Of a stretch of DNA of 64,000 nt, positions 18,115-26,472 are shown piece after piece. The position numbers and the translations under genes were made by a program. The DNA comes from Amycolatopsis iheyensis (GTDB lineage Bacteria; Actinomycetota; Actinomycetes; Mycobacteriales; Pseudonocardiaceae), in assembly GCF_024703995.1 (NCBI RefSeq), contig NZ_JAMXQV010000001.1, positions 248,001-312,000 of the forward strand, given 5' to 3'. The notes under the pieces were generated by a model, which saw nothing but the letters and a program-made list of their open reading frames with translations, was not told the origin of the DNA and searched no databases. Every line of letters begins with the position of its first letter. The first letter of the stretch is position 1.

Positions 18115-18956
18115 GCGTGGGGCTCCCCGCTCCCGGCCGGTGCGTCGTGATGGGCGTGCTGAACGTGACGCCCGATTCCTTTTCGGACGGTGGCCGGTAC
18201 CTCGGGCTCGCGCAGGCGCTCGAGCACGCGCGCGAGATGTGGGCGCGCGGGGCCGACCTGATCGACGTCGGCGGTGAGTCGACCCGCCCGGGTGCGGCCC
18301 GGGTCGACGCCGAGACGGAGCTGCGGCGGATCCTGCCCGTCATCCGCACCCTCGCCGGCGAGGGCATCCAGCTGTCGGTCGACACCACGCGCGCGTCCGT
18401 CGCCGCGGCCGCGCTCGAAGCCGGCGCCCGGATCGTCAACGACGTCTCGGGTGGGCTGGCCGACCCGGACATGGCGCGCGTCGCCGCCGAGGCGGGGGTG
18501 CCGTGGGTGCTGATGCACTGGCGGGGCCACAGCCAGGACATGCAGGCGCTGGCGAAGTACGAAGACGTGGTGGCCGACGTCCGGGCCGAGCTGCTGTCCA
18601 GGGTGGACGAAGCGCTCGCCGCGGGCGTCGCCGAGAGCGCGCTCGTGCTCGATCCGGGGCTGGGCTTCGCGAAGAACGCCGAGCACGACTGGGCGTTGCT
18701 GCGCGGGCTGGACTCGTTGCTGTCGCTGGGTTTCCCGGTGCTGGTCGGTGCTTCCCGGAAGCGGTTTCTCGGCCGGCTGCTGTCCGAAAAGGACGGCACA
18801 CCGCGTTCGCCCGACGGCCGCGAGGACGCCACCGCGGCGATTTCCGCGCTCGCCGCGGCCGCCGGCGCGTGGGGTGTGCGGGTGCACGAGGTCGGGGCTT
18901 CGCTGGACGCGGTCACCGTGGCCGCCGCGTGGTGGAAGGGTTCGCCTGATGTCTGA
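18111..18956 (+). CDS. folP: Dihydropteroate synthase
   Basis: Condenses p-aminobenzoate with hydroxymethyl-dihydropterin pyrophosphate; the target of sulfonamides. 281 residues with the two DHPS signatures: [15 protein letters not shown] at the N-terminus and [13 protein letters not shown]. The catalytic loop residues and the C-terminal [11 protein letters not shown] are intact, so it is a functional FolP1-type enzyme rather than the FolP2 paralogue. GTG start overlaps the folE stop by four bases, and the 3' end overlaps folB by eight. Confidence 0.97.
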   Translation: MSVGLPAPGRCVVMGVLNVTPDSFSDGGRYLGLAQALEHAREMWARGADLIDVGGESTRPGAARVDAETELRRILPVIRTLAGEGIQLSVDTTRASVAAAALEAGARIVNDVSGGLADPDMARVAAEAGVPWVLMHWRGHSQDMQALAKYEDVVADVRAELLSRVDEALAAGVAESALVLDPGLGFAKNAEHDWALLRGLDSLLSLGFPVLVGASRKRFLGRLLSEKDGTPRSPDGREDATAAISALAAAAGAWGVRVHEVGASLDAVTVAAAWWKGSPDV

Positions 18957-19308
18957 CCGGATCACGCTGACCGGCCTGCGCGTGTTCGGCCGCCACGGCG
19001 TGTTCGAGCACGAGAAGCGGGATGGCCAGGAGTTCGTCGTCGACATCACGGCGTGGCTCGACCTCGGGCCGGCCGCGGCGTCGGACGACCTGACCAAGAC
19101 CCTGCACTACGGCGAGCTGGCCGAGCTCGCGGCGGGGATCGTCGCGGGCGAGCCGTACGACCTCATCGAGAGCGTCGCGGGCAGGATCGCCGACGAGGTG
19201 TTGCGCGACGAGCGGCTGAGCGCGGTCGAGGTGACCGTGCACAAGCCGTCGGCGCCGATCCCGCTGACGTTCGACGACGTCGCGGTGACGGTCCGGCGCG
19301 ACCGATGA
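18949..19308 (+). CDS. folB: Dihydroneopterin aldolase
   Basis: Cleaves 7,8-dihydroneopterin to 6-hydroxymethyl-dihydropterin and glycolaldehyde. 119 residues, normal length. The opening [19 protein letters not shown] and the C-terminal [13 protein letters not shown] are diagnostic. ATG 18949 lies inside the folP 3' end, and the stop overlaps the folK start, continuing the string of overlapping folate genes. Confidence 0.96.
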   Translation: MSDRITLTGLRVFGRHGVFEHEKRDGQEFVVDITAWLDLGPAAASDDLTKTLHYGELAELAAGIVAGEPYDLIESVAGRIADEVLRDERLSAVEVTVHKPSAPIPLTFDDVAVTVRRDR

Positions 19309-19796
19309 GCCGCGCTGTCCTCTCCCTGGGTTCCAACCTCGGCGACCGGCTCGGCTTCCTGAAGCTGGCGCTCGACGCGGTGCGCCCGGCGCTGGTCGCG
19401 GTGTCGAGCGTGTACGAGACGAAGGCGTGGGGCGTCGAAGACCAGCCGGACTTCCTGAACGCGGTCTGCGTCGTCGACGACCCGGCCCGCGACCACTGGG
19501 CGTGGCTGCGCACGGGCCAGGCGGCCGAGCAGGCGGCGGGCCGGGTGCGCAAGCTGCGCTGGGGCCCGCGGACCCTGGACGTCGACGTCGTGACGGTCGA
19601 CGGCGTGACGTCGGCCGACCCGGAGCTGCTGCTCCCGCACCCGGGCACGCCGGACCGCGCGAGCGTGCTGGTGCCGTGGGTGGAGATCGAGCCGGCCGCG
19701 GTCCTGCCGGGCCACGGCCCGATCGCGACGCTGCTGGCGGCCCGCCCGGCGGACGACGTCGCGTCGGTCCGCCGGACGGATCTCGACCTGAGCTGA
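19305..19796 (+). CDS. folK: 2-amino-4-hydroxy-6-hydroxymethyldihydropteridine pyrophosphokinase
   Basis: Transfers pyrophosphate from ATP to hydroxymethyl-dihydropterin, the substrate of FolP. 163 residues with [16 protein letters not shown] and the catalytic [15 protein letters not shown] overlaps the folB stop. The last 96 bases of the gene and the following 21 are the parent of a four-copy tandem repeat (19701-20095), so the C-terminal coding sequence has been duplicated downstream several times; the gene itself appears intact. Confidence 0.95.
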   Translation: MSRAVLSLGSNLGDRLGFLKLALDAVRPALVAVSSVYETKAWGVEDQPDFLNAVCVVDDPARDHWAWLRTGQAAEQAAGRVRKLRWGPRTLDVDVVTVDGVTSADPELLLPHPGTPDRASVLVPWVEIEPAAVLPGHGPIATLLAARPADDVASVRRTDLDLS

Positions 19797-20095
19797 GTCA
19801 ACTCGTTCGCGGTCGCGGTGCTGCTGGGCCCCGGGGCGATCGCGGCGTTGCCGGCGGCCCGTCCGCCGGACGGGTCTCGGCTTGAGTTGAGTCAACCCCT
19901 TCGCGGCCGCGGTGCTGCTGGGCCCCGGGGCGATCGCGGCGTTGCCGGCGGCCCGTCCGCCGGACGGGTCTCGGCTTGAGTTGAGTCAACTCGTTCGCGG
20001 TCGCGGTGCTGCTGGCGGCCCGCCCGGCGGACGACGTCGCTTCGGTCCGCCGGACGGGTCTCGACCTGAGCTGAGTCAACCCGTTCGCGGCCGCG
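19701..20095 (+). repeat. Four tandem copies of the folK 3' end, each with its own deletion
   Basis: The parent unit is 117 bases (19701-19817): the last 96 bases of folK, including its stop, plus 21 bases. It is followed by 19818-19911 and 19912-20005 (94 bases each, lacking the same 23-base segment) and 20006-20095 (90 bases, lacking a different 27-base segment). The lengths agree exactly with these deletions. The copies keep the TGAGTCAAC junction downstream of the stop. Nothing else is seen in the 326 bases between folK and the MerR gene. Confidence 0.93.
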
Positions 20096-20122
20096 GATCG
20101 CCGAGCTGCCGTTCAGCCGCGG

Positions 20123-21067
20123 TCAGCCGCGCAGGGCCGCGATCATGAACCGCACCGCCGGCTGGGCCGTCGGGACCGGCGGCCAGCCGTTGATGATCGC
20201 CAGCAGCTGCCAGTACCGCTCGGCCCGGGGGTCGCCGCTCGTCGCGAACCGGTCCGCCATCTCCGTGCGGAACTCCGCGGACGCCGGGTCCTGGTCCGGG
20301 CGGGCCGTCGCCGCCGCGATCTCGGCCGCAAGCGCTTGCCCCGCCTCCGACGTGGGCGAATCACCCGACGCCACCGCCGCCTCGGCGCGGGCGGTCCAGC
20401 TCGGCCAGTTCTGCTGCCAGGCGTCCGCCGGCGGGTGGAACTCGCCGTCGCGGATCTGCTGGGCCTGGGTTTCGCTCATGCCGCGGATCAGCGCCCGGAA
20501 GTCCGGGTCCTGGACCAGCTCGGCGAACTCGATCCACGCTTCGAGCTGCTCGGGTGTCGGGTCGTCGGGCAGCTCCGGCTTCCCCGCGCGCATCCGCTCG
20601 TAGAAGGCCTGGTCGATTTCGAGGCCGGCCGTCATCTCGTCCCAGAACTCGTCCACCAGCCGCTTGCGCTCTTCGTCGGACATCGACGCGAGACGGTTCA
20701 TCAGTTTCACTTCCTCCAGTTCGGAACCACGCTTGGCCACCGCGCGCAGCACCGCCCGGCGTAGCCGCAGCCGCCGGATCTGCTCGTCCAGCGCCTCGAC
20801 GTGCCGGGTCGCCAGCTCGCCGACCGTCGCCGGCCGCGTCAGCGCCGCGGAGACGTCGGCGAGGCCAAGGCCCAGCTCCCGCAGCGTGCGGACCAGCTCG
20901 AGCCGGGCCATCGCCGCCGCGTCGTAGAGCCGGTAGCCGGCGTCGGTCCGGTCGGTGGGCGGCAGCAGGCCTTCGTCCGAGTAGAAGCGGATGGTCTTGA
21001 CCGGCAGCCCGGTTCGCCGGGCCAGCTCGCCGATGGTGAAGGTCGCGGTGGTGCCCACAAGACGCAT
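20123..21067 (-). CDS. MerR-family regulator with a TipAS-like C-terminal region
   Basis: 314 residues. N-terminal winged helix TIGELARRTGLPVKTIRFYSDEGLLPP, then a coiled-coil linker (about 75-115), then a mostly helical, Trp-containing C-terminal half of about 190 residues that may bind a ligand. Such MerR proteins act on their own 19-bp-spaced promoter, and a matching operator lies immediately upstream. ATG 21067 has GGAGAG 6 bases before it, but the GTG at 21058 (codon 4) fits a leaderless start. The gene interrupts the otherwise conserved folK-DUF3180 pairing on the opposite strand and sits next to the folK repeats, which suggests a later insertion. Confidence 0.85.
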   Translation of the reverse strand: MRLVGTTATFTIGELARRTGLPVKTIRFYSDEGLLPPTDRTDAGYRLYDAAAMARLELVRTLRELGLGLADVSAALTRPATVGELATRHVEALDEQIRRLRLRRAVLRAVAKRGSELEEVKLMNRLASMSDEERKRLVDEFWDEMTAGLEIDQAFYERMRAGKPELPDDPTPEQLEAWIEFAELVQDPDFRALIRGMSETQAQQIRDGEFHPPADAWQQNWPSWTARAEAAVASGDSPTSEAGQALAAEIAAATARPDQDPASAEFRTEMADRFATSGDPRAERYWQLLAIINGWPPVPTAQPAVRFMIAALRG

Positions 21068-21096
21068 GATGAACTCTCCAGTCGGTGGAGAGTCAA
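21066..21096 (-). promoter_or_regulatory. MerR-type promoter with 19-bp spacer and perfect operator
   Basis: On the minus strand TTGACT (21096-21091) and CATCAT (21071-21066) are separated by 19 bases, the overlong spacer typical of MerR-controlled promoters. Inside lies a perfect 8-bp inverted repeat ACTCTCCA/TGGAGAGT with a 5-base centre (21073-21093). The -10 element overlaps the annotated ATG, so transcription would start near the in-frame GTG at 21058. Confidence 0.75.
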
Positions 21097-21119
21097 CCTT
21101 CCCACGGTACGGTTGACGC

Positions 21120-21581
21120 ATGCACTTCACCCGGCCCCGTGACGTGGTGGTGGCCGGGCTGCTCGGCCTGGTCCTCGGCTACCTGCTCTTCGTCGTGGCC
21201 TACGGCTCGCTGCCGCAGCTGCCGACGCTCGCCGGCGTCACCTTCGCCGTCCTGGCCGTGGTCGAGGCCATCCTCGCGTTCTCCATCCGGTCCCGGATCA
21301 AGAGCGGCCGCGTCGTCGCCGCGATCGGGATCGCCCGATCGGTGGCCCTCGCGAAGGCTTCGTCACTCGCCGGAGCGTTCATGGCCGGCGCCTGGCTGGC
21401 CGCGCTCGCCTATCTTTTTCCGCGACGTGACGAACTCGTCGCGGCGGTGCTCGACACCCGCGCCGGGGTGGTCGGCGTCGTGTCTTCCGCAGCCCTGGTA
21501 GCAGCGGGTTTGTGGCTCGAGCACTGCTGCCGCACCCCGCGCGACCAAGATCGTGAGCGCACCGGCGGAATGACCGGTTAG
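21120..21581 (+). CDS. DUF3180 membrane protein
   Basis: 153 residues with about four hydrophobic helices (about 9-29, 37-55, 80-100, 115-133) and a charged C-terminal tail. Function unknown. In M. tuberculosis and other actinobacteria this family (Rv3605c) directly follows folK; here the MerR gene and the folK repeats lie between. ATG 21120 follows the divergent MerR promoter region by 24 bases, so both may respond to the same regulator. Confidence 0.85.
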   Translation: MHFTRPRDVVVAGLLGLVLGYLLFVVAYGSLPQLPTLAGVTFAVLAVVEAILAFSIRSRIKSGRVVAAIGIARSVALAKASSLAGAFMAGAWLAALAYLFPRRDELVAAVLDTRAGVVGVVSSAALVAAGLWLEHCCRTPRDQDRERTGGMTG

Positions 21582-21650
21582 CGCTGGATTCCCACCGCTC
21601 GCGGGACCGAGTAGGTCTCGTTCGGATTACGAGCAGGTACGGTGTCAGGC

Positions 21651-23861
21651 ATGACCGGCGTGGGTGACGACTCGCGCGGCCGCCTACTGGGCAGGCCGTG
21701 GCTAGTCGTCGGATTCGTCCTCGCCATCGGAGCCACCCTCGCACTGGTGCTCAGCGACGACCTCCGCTATCTCCGCCTGGGGATCGTCGCCGCCCTCTGG
21801 GCTGCCCTGATCGGCGCATTTCTCGCCGTGAAGTACCGCAAGCACGCGGCACAGAGCGAGGAAGCGGTCACCGAGGCGCAGGCTGTGTACGAGCTGGAGC
21901 TGGAACGCGAGATCGCGGCCCGGCGTGAATTCGAGCTGGAGGTGGAGGCGGAGAACCGCAGCACCGCCGACTCCCGCAGCCGCGAGGAGCTGGAGGCGCT
22001 GCGCGCCGAGGTGTCCGCGCTGCGCGACAGCCTCCAGTCGCTGTTCGGCGGCGAGGTGCTGCTCGAACGCGTCGCGCTGACCGCGCAGGCGACTCGCATG
22101 CGCAAGCTCTCCGACGAAAACCGCCTGGTCACCGACGGCGCCCCGAAGAAGAAGCCGGCCCAGCTGATGGCCGCGCGCAAGCCCGTCAACGAAGGCGGCG
22201 AGCGGCCGACCGAGCTGATCGACCGGGTGCTCGACGAGCGCCGTCGCAAGGCGTCGGGCGGCAAGCCCGCGAACGGCAAGGGCAAGAACAGCAAGGGATT
22301 CGGCGGGAAGCCGGCGCCGAAGGGCCCGGCGAACGTCAACGCGCAGAGCACCCAGCAGATCTCGCGGCCGGCGCCGCTGAGCGAGCGGCGGCCGCCGGTG
22401 CCACCGGTCGACCCGGCGCTGAACGCCGCGCAGCGCGAGCTGAAGGCCGCCGAGCTGCGTGCCGAGGCGGCCCGCCGCCAGGCCGAGTCGCAGCCGATGC
22501 GGCTGCCCAAGCCGGACGAGGTCGCGAAGGAGCGCCGTCCCGAGGCCGCCGCCGAGCCGACGCGCCAGGTGCCGCGGCCCGAGCCGAAGACCGAGATCCG
22601 CCGGCCGGCGGAGCCGAAGACGGAGATCCGCCGTCCCGAGCCGCCGCCCGCGCGGCGCGCGGAGCTGTCGCGCCCGGCGATGCGGCCGGCCGAGGTTTCG
22701 CGGCCGGACCTGCCGCGCGTCGAGGCGCCGCGGCCGGGCGAGGTTTCGCGATCGGACATCCCCCGGGTCGAGCGGTCGATGCCGGCGATCCCGCGGGTGG
22801 AGATGTCGCGTCCGGATATTCCGCGGGTGGAGCGGTCGATGCCGGCCATTCCGCGGGTGGAGATGTCGCGTCCGGATATTCCGCGGGTGGAGCGGTCGAT
22901 GCCGGCGATCCCGCGGGTGGAGATGTCGCGTCCGGACATTCCCCGGGTGGAGATGTCGCGGCCGGACCTGCCGCGCGTCGGGAACGGTGCGCGCCCCAAG
23001 CCGCCCGAGCCGCCGCGGCCGGCGCCCGCCCGGCCGGCGCCGCCGGTGAAGCCGTCGGAGATGTCGCGGTCGGACATCCGGCCGGTGACCGACCTGAGCG
23101 CGGCCTTCCAGAACCGCGACGACTTCGCCGAGCGGCAGCGGCCGAACCGGCCGAAGCCGCCCGAGCCCAAGCCGGCGCCGATGCCGCGGGACGCCACGGC
23201 CTCGCGCAGCGACCTCCCAGTCGTCCCCCCGACGACGCCGGTGCCGAGCAAGAGCCCGGCGCCGCGGCAGCCGTCGCGCACCGACCTGCCCCCGGTGGTC
23301 CCGCCGACCACGCCGGTCCCGGCCGCCGACGGCCGTCGTCCGTCGCGGCTGGAGCAGTTCTCGCGGGCCGACATGTCGCCGATCCTCGACGAGCCCGCGT
23401 CGCGCCACGGCGGTTCGCACCGCGCGCCGGCCGAGGCCGCGCAGGCGGAGGCCCCGGGCGTCAACCCGACGTTGCCGGAGTCGGTGCGCAACTACCAGGG
23501 CCGTTCGGGCGGCCGCCGTCGCAAGCCGGACGACTCGCAGCAGATGCCCGCGGTCCCGGCCCCGGACCCGACGGGTGGCGGCCGCCGCCGTCGCCCGGAC
23601 GGCGAGCCCCCGGCGTGGGAGGGCATGGTGGCCGAGCGGGCATCGATGTCCCGCCGCGGCATGACCCCGGTCGACCCGGCGGACGTGGAGCAGAACGGCC
23701 ACAACGGCAACGGCCACGCCCGCAACGGCAACGGCCGCCGAGCGGCGGAGCCGGCCCCGGGCAGCGGTTCGCACACGGCGGGCCGTTCGGTGAGCGAGCT
23801 GCTGGCGGCCAACGGCGGCACGGGCTCGACGCCCCGTCGCCGTCGCCGCGCCGAGGACTGA
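21651..23861 (+). CDS. DUF6779-type membrane protein with long Pro/Arg-rich repetitive tail
   Basis: 736 residues. N-terminus (about 1-70) carries two membrane helices (WLVVGFVLAIGATLALVL, GIVAALWAALIGAFLAV), followed by a coiled coil (about 75-150) rich in Glu/Arg, then about 550 residues of low-complexity Pro/Arg/Glu sequence. Within that, a 20-residue unit of the type IPRVEMSRPDIPRVERSMPA is repeated about three times (22741-22950). In M. tuberculosis the Ala/Arg-rich membrane protein Rv3604c occupies the same slot before DUF2520-panC. ATG 21651 is preferred over GTG 21642. Function unknown; the layout suggests an envelope-linked scaffold. Confidence 0.8.
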   Translation: MTGVGDDSRGRLLGRPWLVVGFVLAIGATLALVLSDDLRYLRLGIVAALWAALIGAFLAVKYRKHAAQSEEAVTEAQAVYELELEREIAARREFELEVEAENRSTADSRSREELEALRAEVSALRDSLQSLFGGEVLLERVALTAQATRMRKLSDENRLVTDGAPKKKPAQLMAARKPVNEGGERPTELIDRVLDERRRKASGGKPANGKGKNSKGFGGKPAPKGPANVNAQSTQQISRPAPLSERRPPVPPVDPALNAAQRELKAAELRAEAARRQAESQPMRLPKPDEVAKERRPEAAAEPTRQVPRPEPKTEIRRPAEPKTEIRRPEPPPARRAELSRPAMRPAEVSRPDLPRVEAPRPGEVSRSDIPRVERSMPAIPRVEMSRPDIPRVERSMPAIPRVEMSRPDIPRVERSMPAIPRVEMSRPDIPRVEMSRPDLPRVGNGARPKPPEPPRPAPARPAPPVKPSEMSRSDIRPVTDLSAAFQNRDDFAERQRPNRPKPPEPKPAPMPRDATASRSDLPVVPPTTPVPSKSPAPRQPSRTDLPPVVPPTTPVPAADGRRPSRLEQFSRADMSPILDEPASRHGGSHRAPAEAAQAEAPGVNPTLPESVRNYQGRSGGRRRKPDDSQQMPAVPAPDPTGGGRRRRPDGEPPAWEGMVAERASMSRRGMTPVDPADVEQNGHNGNGHARNGNGRRAAEPAPGSGSHTAGRSVSELLAANGGTGSTPRRRRRAED
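22741..22950 (+). repeat. In-frame 60-bp tandem repeat inside the DUF6779-type gene
   Basis: Period is exactly 60 bases: copies at 22741, 22801, 22861 and a partial copy at 22921. The middle copies differ at only a few bases and share rare codons (GAT ATT) not common elsewhere in the gene, which indicates recent homogenisation or slippage. Every unit keeps the reading frame. Confidence 0.9.
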
Positions 23862-23966
23862 CGTTCAGCCACGGCCGCCGCGGGGGACTGAGCCCCGGCG
23901 GTGGTCGCTGCGCACTGGGCGTTGGCGGCGGTCGCCCTTACCGCCTGCTCTGAGCGCCAGCCTCAA

Positions 23967-24172
23967 GCGCCCCAATGTGGCGTTGGGTGCGTTGGGCGCA
24001 CCGAACGCCACGTTGGGTGCGTTGGGCGCACCGAACGCCACGTTGGGTGCGTTGGATGCACCGAACGCCACGTTGGGTGCGTTGGATGCACCGAACGCCA
24101 CGTTGGGTGCGTTGGATGCACCGAACGCCACTTTGGGTGCGCTCGATGCACCCAACGCCACATTGGGTGCGT
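23967..24172. repeat. Tandem array of 30-bp hairpin units inside a larger palindrome
   Basis: Six full 30-base units run from 23981 to 24160 with a partial seventh. Each unit can fold into a stem of about 14 bp with one mismatch (TGGCGTTGGGTGCG against CGCACCGAACGCCA) and a 5-base loop. The array is bounded by CCCAATGTGGCGTTGGGTGC on the left and its near-complement on the right. The same outer sequence CCCAATGTGGC occurs in the single palindrome at 37738-37792. The rest of the 394-base gap between the DUF6779-type and PrsW genes shows nothing else. Confidence 0.92.
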
Positions 24173-24255
24173 GGCGGCCCGGCCGAGGCGCGAGCCACGC
24201 CGTGTGTGCCAGGTGGCGTTTCTCTTCCTGTCCGGTCTGCGTAGGGTGACCGGCT

Positions 24256-25422
24256 GTGAGCGGAACCCTCTCGCCCGCGACGGGACTCGACCGCGGACGG
24301 CGGCCTCGCCGGATCACCGTGCTGTTGCCGGTGCTCGGGCTGATCGTGGTCGCCCTGTGTGGCCTGTTCCTGTTCGGCCTGGCCACCGCGCGGGTCGGGC
24401 CGCTCGCCGTCACCATCGGCGTGCTCGCCGCGCTCGTGCCCGTCGCCGGCGTCGTCGCCGGGTTCCTCTGGGTCGACCGGTGGGAGCCCGAACCCGCGAA
24501 GTTCCTGCTCCTCGCCTTCGCGTGGGGCGCCTGCATCGCGACGATCACCGCGCTGCTCATCAACACCACCGCCGAAGCCGTCGGCGACGAGCTGCTCGGC
24601 AAGGGCACCGGCAACACCATCGCCGCGCTGATCTCCGCGCCCATCGTCGAGGAGGCCGCGAAAGCCCTCTTCGTCGTCCTCATCCTCTGGCGCCGGTCCA
24701 GTGAGTTCGACGGTGTCGTGGACGGCGTCGTCTACGCCGGGTTCAGTGCCGCCGGGTTCGCCTTCACCGAGAACATCTACTACTTCGGCCGCGCCTTCGC
24801 GGAGTACGGCTTCGGCGACGGGCACAGCCAGGGCGTCATCACGGCGTTCTTCCTGCGTGGCGTGCTCGCGCCGTTCACGCACCCGCTGTTCGCCGTGCTC
24901 ACCGGCATCGGGATCGGCATCGCCGCGCGCACGACCACCAAGGCGATGAAGGTCGTCGCGCCGCTCGCCGGGTACCTGGCCGCCGTCTGCCTGCACGCGC
25001 TGTGGAACAGCGCCGCGCTGCTCGGCGGGTCGAAGTTCCTCACCGTGTACTTCCTGATCATGCTGCCGTTGTTCCTCGGCGTGGTCTACCTGGTCGTCCT
25101 GCAGCGACGGCGGGAGCAGCGGATCATCGCGACCGCCCTGCCGCACATGGCCGCGTCGCGCTGGATCGCGCCGTCGGAGGTCGAGCTGCTGGCCAGCCTG
25201 CCCGGCCGGCGCGCGTGGCGCCGCCAGGCGAAACGGCAGTCCGGGAAACAGGCCGCGAAAGCCGTCGCCGTCTACCAGGCGAGCGTCACCGAGCTCGCGT
25301 TCCTCGACCGCCGGGAGCTCACCACCGACGACGACCGGCAGCGTCAGAAGGAGCTGTTGCGCACGTTGAAGGCCGCCCGGGCGGAGGCGACGCGCCTCGC
25401 CGACGAGGCCGCCCGAGGGTGA
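24256..25422 (+). CDS. PrsW-family intramembrane metalloprotease
   Basis: 388-residue polytopic protease of the PrsW/CAAX-protease-like group, which cuts membrane proteins such as anti-sigma factors. Motifs in membrane helices: VEEAAKAL (EExxK), FTENIYY (FxxxEN), THPLF (H) and LHALWN (final H and N), all intact. Two N-terminal helices precede the catalytic part and a basic C-terminal cytosolic tail of about 110 residues follows. GTG start at 24256 with a weak RBS. It lies between the hairpin array and the DUF2520 gene. Target is unknown. Confidence 0.92.
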   Translation: MSGTLSPATGLDRGRRPRRITVLLPVLGLIVVALCGLFLFGLATARVGPLAVTIGVLAALVPVAGVVAGFLWVDRWEPEPAKFLLLAFAWGACIATITALLINTTAEAVGDELLGKGTGNTIAALISAPIVEEAAKALFVVLILWRRSSEFDGVVDGVVYAGFSAAGFAFTENIYYFGRAFAEYGFGDGHSQGVITAFFLRGVLAPFTHPLFAVLTGIGIGIAARTTTKAMKVVAPLAGYLAAVCLHALWNSAALLGGSKFLTVYFLIMLPLFLGVVYLVVLQRRREQRIIATALPHMAASRWIAPSEVELLASLPGRRAWRRQAKRQSGKQAAKAVAVYQASVTELAFLDRRELTTDDDRQRQKELLRTLKAARAEATRLADEAARG

Positions 25423-25543
25423 CCCGGTCCGGGTGAAGCTTGTCACCCGGGCTGAACGGTTCGCGCTCAACCGAGTTAGTCTCGCGCCGTTCGTCCGGTA
25501 CCCGGAGCGGGACTGGAACGAGAGCAGAGGGAGTCTGCCAACC

Positions 25544-25570
25544 ATGAGCGTCCACAGGCGCACGCCATGA
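25544..25570 (+). other. Possible 8-codon leader ORF overlapping the DUF2520 start
   Basis: ATG AGC GTC ... CCA TGA encodes MSVHRRTP and its TGA overlaps the next gene's ATG (ATGA). GAGGGAG lies 9 bases upstream. It may couple translation into the DUF2520 gene. It could equally be chance; the gene's own start has no better RBS. Confidence 0.35.
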
Positions 25571-26472
25571 TGAGGCCCGCCCGCCTCGCGGTCGGTGTCG
25601 TGTCCGCCGGCCGGGTGGGCAGTGTGCTCGGGGCCGCGCTGGCCCGGGCGGGGCACACCGTGGTCGCCGCGTCGGGCCTGTCCGCCGCGTCGCTGGCCCG
25701 TGCCGAACGCCTCCTCCCCGACGTGCCCCTGCTGCCGCCCGACGAAACCGTCCGCCGGGCCGACCTGGTGCTGCTCGCCCTCCCCGACGACGCGCTGGCC
25801 GGGATGGTCCGCGGGCTCGTCGCCACCGAGTCGCTGCGGCCCGGGCAGATCGTCGTGCACACCTCCGGCGCGCAGGGCATCGACGTGCTCGCGCCGGCCG
25901 CCGAGGCCGGGGCGCTGCCGCTCGCGCTGCACCCGGTGATGACGTTCACCGGCCGCGAGGAGGACCTCGAGCGGCTGGCGGCGTGCAGCATCGGCGTCAC
26001 CGCGACGGCCGACGACGACGCCGCCTGGAGCGTCGGCGAGGCCCTCGCGGTCGAGATGGGCGCCGAGCCGGTGCGCATCCCCGACTCCGCGCGAGCGCTC
26101 TACCACGCAGCGTTGACGCACGGCGCGAACCACCTGATGACACTGGTCGCCGACTGCGCGGAAGTCTTGCGCGAAGCGGGAATCGGGCACTCCGAACGCC
26201 TGGTGGCGCCACTGCTTTCGGCGGCGTTGGATAATGTGCTGCGACACGGCGACCGCGCGCTCACCGGCCCGGTCGCGCGTGGTGACGCCGGCACTGTCCG
26301 CAAGCACCTCGCAGTGCTGGCGGACCGGGCGCCGGACGTCGCGCCGGCCTACCGGGCGCTGGCCAAGCGCACGGTGGCGCGTTCTTCGGCTGCCGGGCTG
26401 CTGGACACCGCGGCCGCCAAAGACCTCACCGAACTCCTCGACGATCCCGCCGAAGGGCACCAAGACCAGTGA
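25567..26472 (+). CDS. Rossmann-like and DUF2520 domain protein
   Basis: 301 residues. N-terminal NAD(P)-binding fold with GVVSAGRVGSVLGAAL (variant GxGxxG), then a 6-phosphogluconate-dehydrogenase-like C-terminal DUF2520 domain containing ALHPVMTFTG and YHAALTHGANHLMTL. It resembles ketopantoate reductase in architecture. It directly precedes panC with a 4-base overlap, as Rv3603c does in M. tuberculosis, so a role in pantoate supply is attractive but unproved. Confidence 0.88.
   Translation: MMRPARLAVGVVSAGRVGSVLGAALARAGHTVVAASGLSAASLARAERLLPDVPLLPPDETVRRADLVLLALPDDALAGMVRGLVATESLRPGQIVVHTSGAQGIDVLAPAAEAGALPLALHPVMTFTGREEDLERLAACSIGVTATADDDAAWSVGEALAVEMGAEPVRIPDSARALYHAALTHGANHLMTLVADCAEVLREAGIGHSERLVAPLLSAALDNVLRHGDRALTGPVARGDAGTVRKHLAVLADRAPDVAPAYRALAKRTVARSSAAGLLDTAAAKDLTELLDDPAEGHQDQ

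Noticed and set aside
19818..20095. Possible small proteins in the folK-end repeats (for example 19912-20148).
   Set aside because: They are copies of the folK tail in shifted frames.
23981..24170. CRISPR-like appearance of the 30-bp tandem repeats.
   Set aside because: Units are directly adjacent with no spacers and there are no cas genes.
23977..24249. A 90-codon frame of repeated ALGAPNATLG units in the hairpin array.
   Set aside because: The repeat is palindromic, both strands give similar frames, and there is no RBS. The outer arms match an intergenic palindrome at 37738.
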